64,000 nt of DNA from NCBI RefSeq assembly GCF_900111675.1, contig NZ_FOHO01000004.1:248001-312000 (forward strand). The letters run 5' to 3'. The notes below the pieces were generated by a model. That model searched no databases, was not told the DNA's origin, and worked only from the letters and a program-made list of their open reading frames with translations. The DNA is from Paracoccus homiensis (GTDB taxonomy: Bacteria; Pseudomonadota; Alphaproteobacteria; Rhodobacterales; Rhodobacteraceae). Positions 1-8,882 of this stretch are shown in pieces. Position 1 is the stretch's first letter. The number at the start of each line of letters is the position of its first letter. A program made the position numbers and the translations under genes.

Positions 1-141
1 GCCGTGTCAGGGGAAAAGGTCATGTCGATCTCGCGCACGATCCTGCCATTCCTTGCGGTCGAGATCATCGTGATCTTCCTGATCACCTATTTCCCCGCGA
101 TTTCCATGACGATCCCGCGCCTGACGGGCTTCGCGAACTGA
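1..141 (+). CDS. TRAP transporter large permease (DctM family), C-terminal fragment
   Basis: Frame 1 is open from the first base to a TGA at 139-141 and encodes 46 residues. They include a hydrophobic segment (ILPFLAVEIIVIFLITYFPA), typical of the last helix of DctM-type TRAP permeases. The start and most of the gene lie outside the window. The protein would be an inner-membrane subunit that uses the sodium gradient to import a small carboxylate delivered by the binding protein encoded 35 bases downstream. The family call rests on this tail plus the adjacent DctP gene, so it is an inference from context. Confidence 0.7.
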   Translation, partial: AVSGEKVMSISRTILPFLAVEIIVIFLITYFPAISMTIPRLTGFAN

Positions 142-175
142 CAAGATTCAGAATAACCAAGGGAGGCTAACTGAA

Positions 176-1222
176 ATGCTGAAGACTTCGCTGACACTGG
201 CCGCGATGCTGGCGCTGAGCGCGCCCGCAATGGCACAGGATTTCACCATCCGCGCCGTCGCCAACTCGAACGAGGAAGACGAGGATTACGACGGCCTGCA
301 GGTCTTCAAATCCCATGTCGAAGCCGCCTCGAACGGGCGCATCGCGGTCGAGATCTACATGGGCACGCAGCTGTGCTCGAACGGGGCCGAATGTCTGCAG
401 GGCGTCGCCGACGGCTCGATCGATGTCTATATCTCGACCTCGGGCGGGGCGGCTGGCCTGTTTCCCTATGTGCAGGTGCTGGATCTGCCCTATCTGATGC
501 AGGATGACCGCATCGCCGAAAAGGTTCTGGCAGGCGATTTCACCCGCGAGATGCGCAAGATGGCGTTGGCGGATTCGGGCGACACCATCCGCCTGATGAC
601 CATCGGCAATACCGGCGGCTGGCGCAACTTTGCCAATACCAAGCAGCGCGTCCAGAAGCCCGAGGATCTGGCCGGGATGAAGCTGCGCACCGTCGTCGCC
701 GACCTGCCGCAGGAACTGGTCCGCGCGCTTGGCGCATCGCCGACCCCGATTCCGTGGCCAGAGCTGTTCACCTCGTTGCAGACCGGCGTGGTCGAGGGCA
801 CCAAGAACGGCATCACCGACATCATGTCGATGAAATTCCCCGAGGCGGGGCTGCAATATGTCACGCTGGACGGCCACGCCTACATGGCGGCGCTGTGGTG
901 GATGTCGAACCAGAAATTCATGGAACTGCCCGAGGACATGCGTCAGGTGGTGGTCGATGGGTTCTATCAGCTTCAGCAGGCAACCTTCGCCTCGCCCAAG
1001 CGGAAATCGATCCCGGCCTACGAGGAATTCGTGGCAGGCGGCGGCGATCTGTATGTGCCCACCCCCGAAGAAAAGCAGGCCTTCGCCGATGCGGCACAGC
1101 CCGTCTACGAATGGTTCACCAGCAATGTCGATGGCGGTCAGGACATCTTTGACCTGATGAAAGCCTCGGTCGATGAGGCGACTGCCGAATTGCAGGCCGA
1201 ACGCAGCGCCGACATCAACTAA
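176..1222 (+). CDS. TRAP transporter substrate-binding protein (DctP family)
   Basis: 348-residue periplasmic binding protein. A Sec signal peptide with a likely cut after AMA (about residue 20) is followed by the DctP fold. GMKLRT near residue 165 carries the arginine that in this family pairs with a substrate carboxylate. GGGAGG lies 8-13 bases before the ATG. The gene directly follows the permease fragment and ends before a strong terminator. The substrate cannot be read from the sequence. The galactonate-degrading genes next door make a sugar acid such as galactonate possible, but they are on the opposite strand and this is inference. Confidence 0.9.
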   Translation: MLKTSLTLAAMLALSAPAMAQDFTIRAVANSNEEDEDYDGLQVFKSHVEAASNGRIAVEIYMGTQLCSNGAECLQGVADGSIDVYISTSGGAAGLFPYVQVLDLPYLMQDDRIAEKVLAGDFTREMRKMALADSGDTIRLMTIGNTGGWRNFANTKQRVQKPEDLAGMKLRTVVADLPQELVRALGASPTPIPWPELFTSLQTGVVEGTKNGITDIMSMKFPEAGLQYVTLDGHAYMAALWWMSNQKFMELPEDMRQVVVDGFYQLQQATFASPKRKSIPAYEEFVAGGGDLYVPTPEEKQAFADAAQPVYEWFTSNVDGGQDIFDLMKASVDEATAELQAERSADIN

Positions 1223-1240
1223 GCTGCCCCGAAATGAAAG

Positions 1241-1276
1241 AACCCGCCCGAAGCATCGCCTCGGGCGGGTTTTTTG
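1241..1276 (+). terminator. intrinsic terminator after the TRAP genes
   Basis: An 11-bp perfect stem (1241-1251 with 1261-1271) and 9-base loop run into a T tract (1270-1275). It lies 19 bases after the DctP stop. The A residues on the other side allow weaker termination of the opposing lactonase transcript. Confidence 0.9.
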
Positions 1277-1292
1277 ATGCCGTGAAGGATCG

Positions 1293-2135
1293 CTACAGGA
1301 TCACGCGATGTTCGGCCTGTCCGCGGAACCGGGTCGGCGTGGCAAAGACGCAGCCATCCTGATCGCCGGGCTGCGCCAATCCTTCATGCGCCGAGGTTGC
1401 AAACAGCGTGGCCAGATCCGCGCCGCCGAAAGCCGGGCAGGAAATCTGACCGACAGGAAATTCGATCGCCTCAAGGAACCGGCCGTCCGGCGCATAGCGG
1501 GCAACGCGGGACGCGCCCCATTGCGCTGACCACAGGCAGCCTTCGGCATCGACGACCGCGCCATCGGGGTTCAGCCCCTCGGACCGCAGATCGGCAAAGA
1601 CCTGTGGCGCGGATGCGGGCCAGCCATCGCCATCCAGGGCCACGGACTGGATCACCGCCTCGGCGGTGTCGGCAAAATAGGCCGTCTGCCCGTCAGGCGA
1701 AAAGCAGATCGAATTGGTGATCGTGATCTGGGGAAACAGGCGGCGAAGCTCGCCGCGATGAAAACGCCAGATCGAGCCCGCCTTGGGCTGGGCCTGTTTG
1801 CCCATCGTCCCGATCCAGAAGCCGCCCTGCGGATCTGCGCGCCCGTCATTCGACCGCGTGACCGGGTTGTCGGCCTCTAGCGCGGTGACGGTTTCAAGGG
1901 TGCCGCTGGTCAGGTCCAGAACGCTTAGCGCCTTTTCCGATGCAACCAGCAGCCGGTTGTCATCGATGATCCCCGCCGCGCTGGTCAGATCGTCGAAATC
2001 GCGGCGTCGCGTTTCGCCGTCCAGCGGCCTTTCATACATGCGCCGGTTCAGGATATCGAACCAGAACAGGCTTTGCCGACCGGGATGCCACAGCGGTCCC
2101 TCGCCCAGTTCGCAGCGGGTCTCGTCGAACATCAT
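1293..2135 (-). CDS. SMP-30/gluconolactonase family lactonase, probably galactonolactonase
   Basis: 280-residue beta-propeller of the SMP-30/regucalcin family. ELGEGPLW near the N terminus supplies the metal-binding glutamate; NDGRADPQGGFWIGT and GLNPDGAVVDAEG are the other family motifs. It is the last gene of the minus-strand galactoside operon. The ATG at 2135 overlaps the DgoA stop as ATGA, so this start was chosen over an in-frame ATG at 2150. In the De Ley-Doudoroff route it would hydrolyse D-galactono-lactone from the sugar dehydrogenase to galactonate. Family assignment is firm; substrate follows from context. Confidence 0.85.
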   Translation of the reverse strand: MMFDETRCELGEGPLWHPGRQSLFWFDILNRRMYERPLDGETRRRDFDDLTSAAGIIDDNRLLVASEKALSVLDLTSGTLETVTALEADNPVTRSNDGRADPQGGFWIGTMGKQAQPKAGSIWRFHRGELRRLFPQITITNSICFSPDGQTAYFADTAEAVIQSVALDGDGWPASAPQVFADLRSEGLNPDGAVVDAEGCLWSAQWGASRVARYAPDGRFLEAIEFPVGQISCPAFGGADLATLFATSAHEGLAQPGDQDGCVFATPTRFRGQAEHRVIL

Positions 2136-2734
2136 ATCGCGGCATCCCATGCAGCGACCAGGGCGCGGGCCTTTTCCGCCACCGTTTCGGCACTGTCACC
2201 CGGCTTGTAGATCGACGAGCCGATCCCGAAGCCGGTTGCGCCCGCGGCCAGCCACTCGCCCATGTTCTGGGCCGACACACCGCCGACCGCATAAAGCGGC
2301 ACGGTCTTTGGAATGACCGCGCCCATGGCCTTCAGGCCGACGGGGCCGACCAGTTCGCCCGGAAACAGCTTCAGCGCATCGGCGCCCGCGGCCAGCGCGG
2401 CAAAAGCCTCGGTCGGGGTCATGACGCCCGGAAAACTGTCCAGCCCTGCCTGTTTCGTCGCGGCAATGACCGCCGGGTCGCAATTGGGTGACACGATCAA
2501 ACCTGCGCCGGTCGCAGCCACGTCCCGAACCTGCTGAACGGTCAGAACCGTTCCCGCGCCGATCTTTGCCTGATCGCCGAAATGGTCCTGCATGGCGCGG
2601 ATGCTGTCCAGCGGATCGGGCGAATTCAACGGCACCTCGATCGTGGTCACCCCGGCGTCGATCAGGGCTGCAGCGACGGAAACGGCCTCGGGCGGGGTGA
2701 TCCCGCGAAGAATGGCAACGATATTGCGGGTCAT
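2132..2734 (-). CDS. dgoA: 2-dehydro-3-deoxy-6-phosphogalactonate aldolase
   Basis: 200-residue class I aldolase of the KDPG/KDPGal family. It splits 2-dehydro-3-deoxy-6-phosphogalactonate into pyruvate and glyceraldehyde-3-phosphate, the last pathway step. IVAILRGITPPEA, TIEVPLNSP, VSPNCDP and ALKLFPGEL are visible; the lysine of the last motif forms the Schiff base. The ATG at 2734 overlaps the DgoK stop by four bases. An upstream extension to 2893 is only the antisense of dgoK. PLNSP rather than the VTLRT of KDPG aldolases supports the galactonate branch. Confidence 0.93.
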   Translation of the reverse strand: MTRNIVAILRGITPPEAVSVAAALIDAGVTTIEVPLNSPDPLDSIRAMQDHFGDQAKIGAGTVLTVQQVRDVAATGAGLIVSPNCDPAVIAATKQAGLDSFPGVMTPTEAFAALAAGADALKLFPGELVGPVGLKAMGAVIPKTVPLYAVGGVSAQNMGEWLAAGATGFGIGSSIYKPGDSAETVAEKARALVAAWDAAI

Positions 2735-3603
2735 GCGTGTTCCTTCAGCGTGGTCCAGGCGGAATAAAGGCCGGCAAGCGTGGTCGCCTGCGCCGCGCCT
2801 TCGGTGCAGATGACGCCCTGCGCCGACAATGCGCGGGCGTAAAGGGCGGACAGCGCCGGTGCGCCGATGACGCAGACCTCTTGCCCCAACCAATAGGGTT
2901 TCGCCGCGGCCAGTTCCCAGCCGATCAGCGATCCCGACAGGCGTCCGCCCGCCGTTTCGGGCGACAGATCGCCCAGCAGCGCCCCGGCACGCAACTGGAA
3001 CAGGCGGCCATAGGCGCGGTGGGGCTGTGCCAGCGCATCATTCAACGCCGCGTCGAAGGCACCAAGATCGGTCGGATCGCCGACCGTGTGGCGCAGCACC
3101 GATTGCCGCGCCAAAAGAGCAAACATCTCGCCGGTCATGAAGCTTTGGAACGAGACGATCTCTCCGGCCGAGATACGCGCCCATTTCGTATGGGTGCCCG
3201 GCAGACAGATCGTGCCATCGAAGTTGGGCCGCGCCGCCAACAGGCCCGCGATCTGGGTTTCTTCGCCGCGCATCACGTCGGGCGGGTCCATCTGGTTGAC
3301 CCCACAGACGATCCAGACATTCTGACCGGGCACCTGAACCAGACGCGGTCGCGCGGCCAGCGGAACGGGACCATAGGGCGCCTCGATCCAGCCCTGACGC
3401 GATCCGACCATGCCGCAGGCGATCACCGGCGCATCGCCCCAGCCCTGCGTCATGTCGGCCAACACGCCTGCAAAGTCATCGGGGTTCAGCTTGCCCATGC
3501 CCTGATCGGATTGTCGGCTGTCCAGAACCTCGGTCCCCTGCATTGCCCATAGCCGAAGGTTCGTGGTGCCCCAATCGGCGGCTATCCATTCCGGCTTGGT
3601 CAA
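2731..3603 (-). CDS. dgoK: 2-dehydro-3-deoxygalactonokinase
   Basis: 290-residue DgoK-family sugar kinase. The N-terminal phosphate-binding motif ADWGTTNLRLWAM and the central motif LPGTHTKWARI are diagnostic. It phosphorylates 2-dehydro-3-deoxygalactonate with ATP to give the substrate of the adjacent aldolase. Start and stop overlap the neighbouring genes by four bases each (ATGA), showing tight translational coupling. Family and pathway position agree, so confidence is high. Confidence 0.94.
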   Translation of the reverse strand: MTKPEWIAADWGTTNLRLWAMQGTEVLDSRQSDQGMGKLNPDDFAGVLADMTQGWGDAPVIACGMVGSRQGWIEAPYGPVPLAARPRLVQVPGQNVWIVCGVNQMDPPDVMRGEETQIAGLLAARPNFDGTICLPGTHTKWARISAGEIVSFQSFMTGEMFALLARQSVLRHTVGDPTDLGAFDAALNDALAQPHRAYGRLFQLRAGALLGDLSPETAGGRLSGSLIGWELAAAKPYWLGQEVCVIGAPALSALYARALSAQGVICTEGAAQATTLAGLYSAWTTLKEHA

Positions 3604-5684
3604 AGCTTCTCTCCTTCAAGGACCCAGATCGTCTGCGGAAAGGCCTTGGGCAGGGTCACACCCTGCGTCATCAGGAACTGTCCCGACAGGGTCAGCGCCC
3701 CCGAGGACAGCGGAACACCGATCCGCGACGCCGGGTTGTGGTCGTCACGATTGGTAAGGTCAACCCGATATCGCGCCTGCGGGTCCAGCCCCGTCAGCCG
3801 CAGAGGGCGCGGCAGAACCTGGGCCGAACTGGCGGCACTTCCCGCGAAAACGACAAAGCGCCCGCCATCCTGCGCCAGTTGCTGTTCCGCGATCACGCTG
3901 GGATCGGCGCTGTCCAGCCGCAGGATATCGGCGCGGGTCATCCAGTCGCGATTGTCCTTCCACCAGGCGGTGACGCGGGTCAGCACGGCGGCCTCATCCT
4001 CGGTCAGCTCGCGCGGGTCCATCTCGAAGCCCATATGCCGCTGCGCCGCGACCCAGGCCCGAACGCGGATATCCAGAATGCGCCCCGAGGTGTGGCAGAC
4101 GCGCGGGCCGACATGGCTGCCGGTGACGGCCAGCGGCAGGAACAGGGCGGCGTCATGTTGAATGCGCAACCGCTCCATCGCGTCGTTGCTGTCGGACAGC
4201 CAGACCCGCTGCGTCCGCGACAGGATGCCGAAATCGATCCGCCCCCCGCCTGACGAGCAGCTTTCGATCTCGACCTGCGGGAAATCCGCACGCAGCCGGT
4301 CCAGCAGATCCCAGGTTCCCTGCGCCTGCGCCGCATCGGGATGGGGCAGCACGCGGTTATGATCCCATTTCACATAGTCGATGGCATAGGTGCCAAGGAC
4401 GGCGGCGATATGGTCGTAAAGATATGCACGAACCTCGGGCCGCGACATGTCCAGAACCAGCTGTTGCCGACCGGTGATCTGATCGTCCTCGCCCAGTGCC
4501 CAGTCGGGATGGGCGCGATGCAGATCGCTGTCGGGATTGACCATCTCGGGTTCGAACCAGATGCCGAAACGCATTCCGCAATCGTGAACGTGATCGATCA
4601 GCGGCGTCAGCCCGTCAGGAAACTTGCGCGGGTCGATGGTCCAGTCGCCAAGGGATGTGGTGTCGTCGTCACGACGCCCGAACCAGCCATCATCCAGCAC
4701 GAAACGCTCGGCCCCCAGGGCGGCGGCGCGTGTGGCGATATCCTTCAATTCGGGCAGCTTGTGGTCGAAATAGACCGCTTCCCAGCAATTGTAATGGACC
4801 GGACGCGGCCGGTCGGGATGCGGCCAGGTGACGACATGATCGCGCAGGTGGCGCTGAAACGCGGTCGCGCAGCCATTCAGCCCCGCCGCCGATTGCGCGG
4901 CATAAAGGGTCGCGCTGGCAAAGCGGTGGCCGGCCGTCAGCATGGTGCCCGCCGCATGACCGAACTGGATCTGGCGGCGACCGTCGGGCAATTCCTCGGC
5001 GATCATGCGATGCCCGCCGGACCAGCCGTAATGGAAGGCCTGCGCCTGCCCCTGCGTGTTCGTCGCGCCGCGCAGGGGCAGGATCACGCCGGGGAAATGT
5101 TCATGCCCGGTGCGCCCGGTGCGATTGTCGCGCAGATGGATGCCGGGGGTCCAGGCGACGCGGTTGGCCTGAAACTCGGCGCACCAGCGGCCCGAGAAAT
5201 CGATCAGCTCATCGGCCAGCTGCGGGGCGGGAAAGACCGGCGCGGCCAGCCATTCGACACGGATCGGGGCGGTGCTTTCGACCTCGGACCGGGCCTCGAT
5301 CACGCCGGTTGCCGGGATCAGCGCAATATGGGCGCGATAGGTCAGACCAAGCGCCGGATCCTGCCCGGTGATGGTCAGACGGTCGCCCTCCTGCGTCACA
5401 TCCGTCAGGCGCAGGCGCGGATTCAGAACCGCGCCATCGGCGCCGCGCAGTGCCATCCCCGGTTGCCCGGGGAAGGTCTGCGTGGTTTCCGGGCAGACCG
5501 ACAGATCGGGATTGCGGTCCAGCATGCCGCCCGTCACATCGCCCAGAAGGGCAAGCGCCAACTGGTCCAGATCCTCGCCCTCGGGCAGGCGCGGTCCCCA
5601 ATAGGCCACACAGGGCAGACGATCGTTTTCGGACGCAAGAACAAGTGTTTGCCCTGCGTCCTCTAGCTTCCAGACCTGCATCAT
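3600..5684 (-). CDS. alpha-galactosidase, glycoside hydrolase family 36
   Basis: 694-residue GH36 enzyme. The nucleophile is Asp441 in YVKWDHNR and the acid/base is probably Asp498 in WLSDSNDAMERLRIQ. FVLDDGWFGRRDDD (328-341) and SCSSGGGRIDFG (475-486) line the sugar site. No signal peptide is seen, so it acts in the cytoplasm on imported alpha-galactosides such as melibiose or raffinose. The ATG at 5684 overlaps the permease stop (ATGA); a longer reading to 5972 is antisense of the permease gene. It lies between the transporter and galactonate genes, supplying galactose to the pathway. Confidence 0.93.
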   Translation of the reverse strand: MMQVWKLEDAGQTLVLASENDRLPCVAYWGPRLPEGEDLDQLALALLGDVTGGMLDRNPDLSVCPETTQTFPGQPGMALRGADGAVLNPRLRLTDVTQEGDRLTITGQDPALGLTYRAHIALIPATGVIEARSEVESTAPIRVEWLAAPVFPAPQLADELIDFSGRWCAEFQANRVAWTPGIHLRDNRTGRTGHEHFPGVILPLRGATNTQGQAQAFHYGWSGGHRMIAEELPDGRRQIQFGHAAGTMLTAGHRFASATLYAAQSAAGLNGCATAFQRHLRDHVVTWPHPDRPRPVHYNCWEAVYFDHKLPELKDIATRAAALGAERFVLDDGWFGRRDDDTTSLGDWTIDPRKFPDGLTPLIDHVHDCGMRFGIWFEPEMVNPDSDLHRAHPDWALGEDDQITGRQQLVLDMSRPEVRAYLYDHIAAVLGTYAIDYVKWDHNRVLPHPDAAQAQGTWDLLDRLRADFPQVEIESCSSGGGRIDFGILSRTQRVWLSDSNDAMERLRIQHDAALFLPLAVTGSHVGPRVCHTSGRILDIRVRAWVAAQRHMGFEMDPRELTEDEAAVLTRVTAWWKDNRDWMTRADILRLDSADPSVIAEQQLAQDGGRFVVFAGSAASSAQVLPRPLRLTGLDPQARYRVDLTNRDDHNPASRIGVPLSSGALTLSGQFLMTQGVTLPKAFPQTIWVLEGEKL

Positions 5685-6526
5685 TTCACCGCGCCAAGGG
5701 TCAGACCGGCAATGAAATGCCGCTGCATCATGAAAAACATCAGAACCGGCGGCAGCGCGGCCAGGATCGACCCCGCCGAAACCAGATGCCAGGCCGCGAT
5801 CCACTGCCCGTTCAGGCTGTTCAGACCGGCGGTGATCGGCTGCGTATCCGCGCCCGTCGTCAGCACCGTCGCCCAGAAGTAGTCGTTCCAGATGAAGGTG
5901 AAGATCAGCACGGACAGCGCGGCAATGGCGGGCCGCATCAGGGGCATCACCACATGGCGGAAGATCTGCCATTCGCTGACGCCCTCGACGCGGGCGGCCT
6001 CGATCAGTTCAAAGGGCAGCGCCTTGATGAAATTGCGCATGAACAGCGTGCAGAACCCGGTCTGAAAGGCGATGTGGAACAGCGCAAGACCGGTGATGCT
6101 GTTATACAGGCCCATGTTCACCGTCAGGTCGCGCACCGGGACCATCAGGATCTGGAACGGCACGAAATTGCCCGCCACGAACATGAAGAACAGGATCAGG
6201 TTCGCCTTGAACTTGTAGATCGCCAGCGCGAACCCGGTCAGACAGGACAACGCCACCGCGCCGATCACCGTCGGGATCGTCACCTTGAAACTATTCAGCA
6301 GGTATTTTTCCAGCTCGGTGTTGCGGAACACGGTCAGGTAGTTCTCGAAGGCCAGCCGCGACGGGATGCCGAAGTAATTCCCCGAGGCAAGATCCGAAGA
6401 TGGCCGGACCGAGGTCATGGCAACGCCCAGCAGGGGCAGAAGCCACAGGATCAGCATGACCGGCAGCGCGATCTTGTACAGCCGCTGCGAGGCCGGGGAC
6501 AGGGTCTGGATCGGACGCGGAAACAT
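5681..6526 (-). CDS. carbohydrate ABC transporter permease (MalG/CUT1 type)
   Basis: 281-residue inner-membrane permease with about six hydrophobic segments. The EAA loop EAARVEGVSEWQIFRHVVMPLMRP (quoted in part: EAARVEGVSEWQIF) contacts the ABC ATPase. The start is one base from the stop of the companion permease, so the pair is co-translated. It would form the membrane channel of a binding-protein-dependent galactoside importer with the gene upstream and the ATPase at 9697-10752. Confidence 0.92.
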   Translation of the reverse strand: MFPRPIQTLSPASQRLYKIALPVMLILWLLPLLGVAMTSVRPSSDLASGNYFGIPSRLAFENYLTVFRNTELEKYLLNSFKVTIPTVIGAVALSCLTGFALAIYKFKANLILFFMFVAGNFVPFQILMVPVRDLTVNMGLYNSITGLALFHIAFQTGFCTLFMRNFIKALPFELIEAARVEGVSEWQIFRHVVMPLMRPAIAALSVLIFTFIWNDYFWATVLTTGADTQPITAGLNSLNGQWIAAWHLVSAGSILAALPPVLMFFMMQRHFIAGLTLGAVK

Positions 6527-6527
6527 C

Positions 6528-7448
6528 TCAGCGCACCCCTTTCTCGTCGCGCCACATCTTCCAGATGAAGCCCGAAATGAAGATCATCATGATGCCGAAC
6601 AGGACGACCGCGATGGCGGCGCCATAGCCCATCCGATAGCCATATTCGGACAGCGCCTGTTCATACATGTAATAGGACAGGACCCGGCTGGAGCCGAACG
6701 GCCCGCCCGAGGTCATGATCGAGACAAGGTCAAAGCTGCGCAGTGCGCCGATCACGGTGACGACGATGGCGATGAAGGTCGCGGGCCGCAATTGCGGCAG
6801 GACCACATACCACAGCATCTTCCAGCCCTTGGCACCGTCCAGCCGCGCGGCCTCGATCTGGTCGGGGGCGACGGCGTTCAGGCCGGTCAGATACAGGATC
6901 ATGCAATAGGCGATCTGCGGCCACAGACCGGCGGCGATGATGCCATAGGTCACCAGCCGCTCATCGGCGAGGATTGCGACGCTTTGACCAGTCAGCCCCT
7001 CGATCAGCTTGTACAGCAGGCCGAAATCGGGGGCGTAGAACCACGAAAAGATCAGGCCGACAACGACCTGGCTGATCACGAAGGGGAAGAAGAACAGCGA
7101 CTTGTAGATGCGGATACCGCGCACGGTCTGGTTCAGGAACAGCGCGATCATCAGACCCGCAGGCACCGCCAGCATGTACAGGACCAGCCAGATGACGTTG
7201 TTCTTCAGGCTGACATAGAACGCCTCGTCATCCATCAGCTCGACATAGTTGGCCATGCCGACCCAGGTGGCATCGCTGAGCCCGTCCCAGTCGTAGAAGG
7301 ACACCCACATCGACTGAAAGATCGGGATGATCACATAGATCAGGAACATCGCCAGCCCGGGGGCCAGGAACAACCAGGGCGCAAGCGCGCGGCGCGACCG
7401 ACGGGGCCGGGGCGCATGGGTTGCGGGAATTGCAGGGGCTTCGGGCAT
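6528..7448 (-). CDS. carbohydrate ABC transporter permease (MalF/CUT1 type)
   Basis: 306-residue inner-membrane permease. A proline- and arginine-rich cytoplasmic N terminus leads into the first helix (ALAPWLFLAPGLAMFLIYVI), and the EAA loop is EAARLDGAKGWKMLWYVVLP. The ATG at 7448 was chosen because GGAGG lies 6-10 bases before it; a longer frame to 7499 runs into the terminator hairpin. It pairs with the MalG-like permease and receives sugar from the binding protein encoded 76 bases upstream. Confidence 0.92.
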   Translation of the reverse strand: MPEAPAIPATHAPRPRRSRRALAPWLFLAPGLAMFLIYVIIPIFQSMWVSFYDWDGLSDATWVGMANYVELMDDEAFYVSLKNNVIWLVLYMLAVPAGLMIALFLNQTVRGIRIYKSLFFFPFVISQVVVGLIFSWFYAPDFGLLYKLIEGLTGQSVAILADERLVTYGIIAAGLWPQIAYCMILYLTGLNAVAPDQIEAARLDGAKGWKMLWYVVLPQLRPATFIAIVVTVIGALRSFDLVSIMTSGGPFGSSRVLSYYMYEQALSEYGYRMGYGAAIAVVLFGIMMIFISGFIWKMWRDEKGVR

Positions 7449-7478
7449 GGTAAATCCTCCCAGTCCTGTCAGACGTGG

Positions 7479-7511
7479 AAAAAAGGGGCGCAGCCACACG
7501 GGCCGCGCCCC
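7479..7511 (-). terminator. partial intrinsic terminator between binding-protein and permease genes
   Basis: Read on the minus strand, GGGGCGC (7511-7505) pairs with GCGCCCC (7491-7485) and is followed by six T residues (7484-7479). It sits 12 bases after the binding-protein stop and before the permease start. Known ABC operons use such attenuators to make more binding protein than permease. That role here is inferred from position. Confidence 0.8.
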
Positions 7512-7523
7512 TTCACAGGGTCG

Positions 7524-8762
7524 TTACTTGTAGACGCGGGCGCGGGTCTTTTCGAGACGCTCGAGGATCGCATCGACGCGGTCGGGCTTGACCATGAATT
7601 CCTGGAAGCCTTCCATGCCGGCCTTGGCCATTTCGGCCGGGGCGTCACGGTCGAAGAACTGCGCGATGCCGCCATCGGCGGTCGACAGCAATTCGAACCC
7701 TTGCTGCAGGAAGGGATCCTCGCCCACCGAGGCGCCGGTGTTGATCGGCAGCTGACCCAGCGTGTCGTTCATCTTGGTCTGCACGTCGGCCGAGGCCAGG
7801 AAGGCCAGGAAGGTCTTGGCATCCTCGACATTCTTGGCGCCTGCCGGAATGTGGATCGTGTCGGTCGGCGCCTCTTCGGCACGCGCCAGACCCGGAGTGA
7901 TTTCCGGGAACGGCATGAAGCCAAGATTGTCGTTGGTCATGCCGCCATCCTTGAACGCGGCCACGGCAAAGTTGCCCATGACATAGTTGGCGGCCTTGCC
8001 CTGCACCAGGTTGGCAACGGCATCCTGCCAGTCGATCGCGGCGTGGTTCTGCGTGGTATAGGGCAGAACCTTGGCCCATTCCGCAAAGACGGCCTTCACG
8101 CGGTCGTCAGTCCAGGCAACCTCGCCATTGGTCAGCTGCATGTGGAAATCATAGCCGTTGGTGCGCAGGTCCAGATAGTCGAAGATCCCCGCAATCGGCC
8201 ACAATGCCTTGCTGCCCGTGGTCAGGCAGTCGACGCCGGCTTCCTTGAACTTGTCGCAGGCGGCGACGAATTCGTCCCAGGTCTTGATCGCGCCGGCATC
8301 GACACCGGCCTTGGCGTAGACATCCTTGTTATAATAGATGCCCCACTGGTAATAGGTATAGGGGACGCCCCACTGCTTGCCGTCGATAGTCATCGAAGAC
8401 AGCGCCGGGGCCAGGCTTTCCTTCAGCCCGTTTTCTTCCCACACGTCCGAGACATCGGTGAACTGGTTCGAATTGACAAAGGGCGCCATGCGGTTGCCCG
8501 CGTACCAGTTGGCCAGATCGGGGCTGTCGGCGGTCAGAAAGTTGCGGATCGCGGTCTTGTAGCCTTCATGGTCGAAGACATTGACCACCACATCGATATC
8601 GGGGTTCGCGGCCTCGAAATCAGCGACCAGCTGATCAAACGCGGCCTTCGGCGCCGGGTCCGAGGCATCGGTGTTCAGCACCAGCGTGCGCTGCTGCGCG
8701 AAGGCTGGCAGCGATACGGTCGCCATCAGCGCCGCAATCGCGACGGTCGTCGAAAGTTTCAT
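7524..8762 (-). CDS. sugar ABC transporter substrate-binding protein (CUT1)
   Basis: 412-residue periplasmic protein of bacterial solute-binding family 1. The signal peptide ends in LPAFAQQ (cut near residue 22). The body has family features such as WGVPYTYYQWGIYYNKDVYAKAG (quoted in part: WGVPYTYYQWGIYYNK) and a C-terminal helical lobe. The ATG at 8762 follows GGGAGGA; the frame continues upstream only as antisense of the IclR gene. It is the first gene of the minus arm. Its ligand is inferred to be an alpha- or beta-galactoside because both hydrolases are in the same cluster. Confidence 0.92.
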   Translation of the reverse strand: MKLSTTVAIAALMATVSLPAFAQQRTLVLNTDASDPAPKAAFDQLVADFEAANPDIDVVVNVFDHEGYKTAIRNFLTADSPDLANWYAGNRMAPFVNSNQFTDVSDVWEENGLKESLAPALSSMTIDGKQWGVPYTYYQWGIYYNKDVYAKAGVDAGAIKTWDEFVAACDKFKEAGVDCLTTGSKALWPIAGIFDYLDLRTNGYDFHMQLTNGEVAWTDDRVKAVFAEWAKVLPYTTQNHAAIDWQDAVANLVQGKAANYVMGNFAVAAFKDGGMTNDNLGFMPFPEITPGLARAEEAPTDTIHIPAGAKNVEDAKTFLAFLASADVQTKMNDTLGQLPINTGASVGEDPFLQQGFELLSTADGGIAQFFDRDAPAEMAKAGMEGFQEFMVKPDRVDAILERLEKTRARVYK

Positions 8763-8818
8763 CGTATTCCTCCCATACTCGATCCACGGCCCCACACTTG
8801 TCTCACATAGTGGAACCA

Positions 8819-8832
8819 GATATTGGATATTG
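8819..8832. promoter_or_regulatory. tandem GATATTG repeat in the divergent IclR/binding-protein promoter region
   Basis: GATATTG occurs twice head to tail between the two divergent starts (8762 and 8883). This 120-base gap must hold both promoters and the probable regulator site. The repeat is visible; a binding role is only a suggestion. Confidence 0.3.
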
Positions 8833-8882
8833 AAACCTTGGGCCGAATCAGCCATTCTGTCAACCATCGTTTGGAGGAGGCG

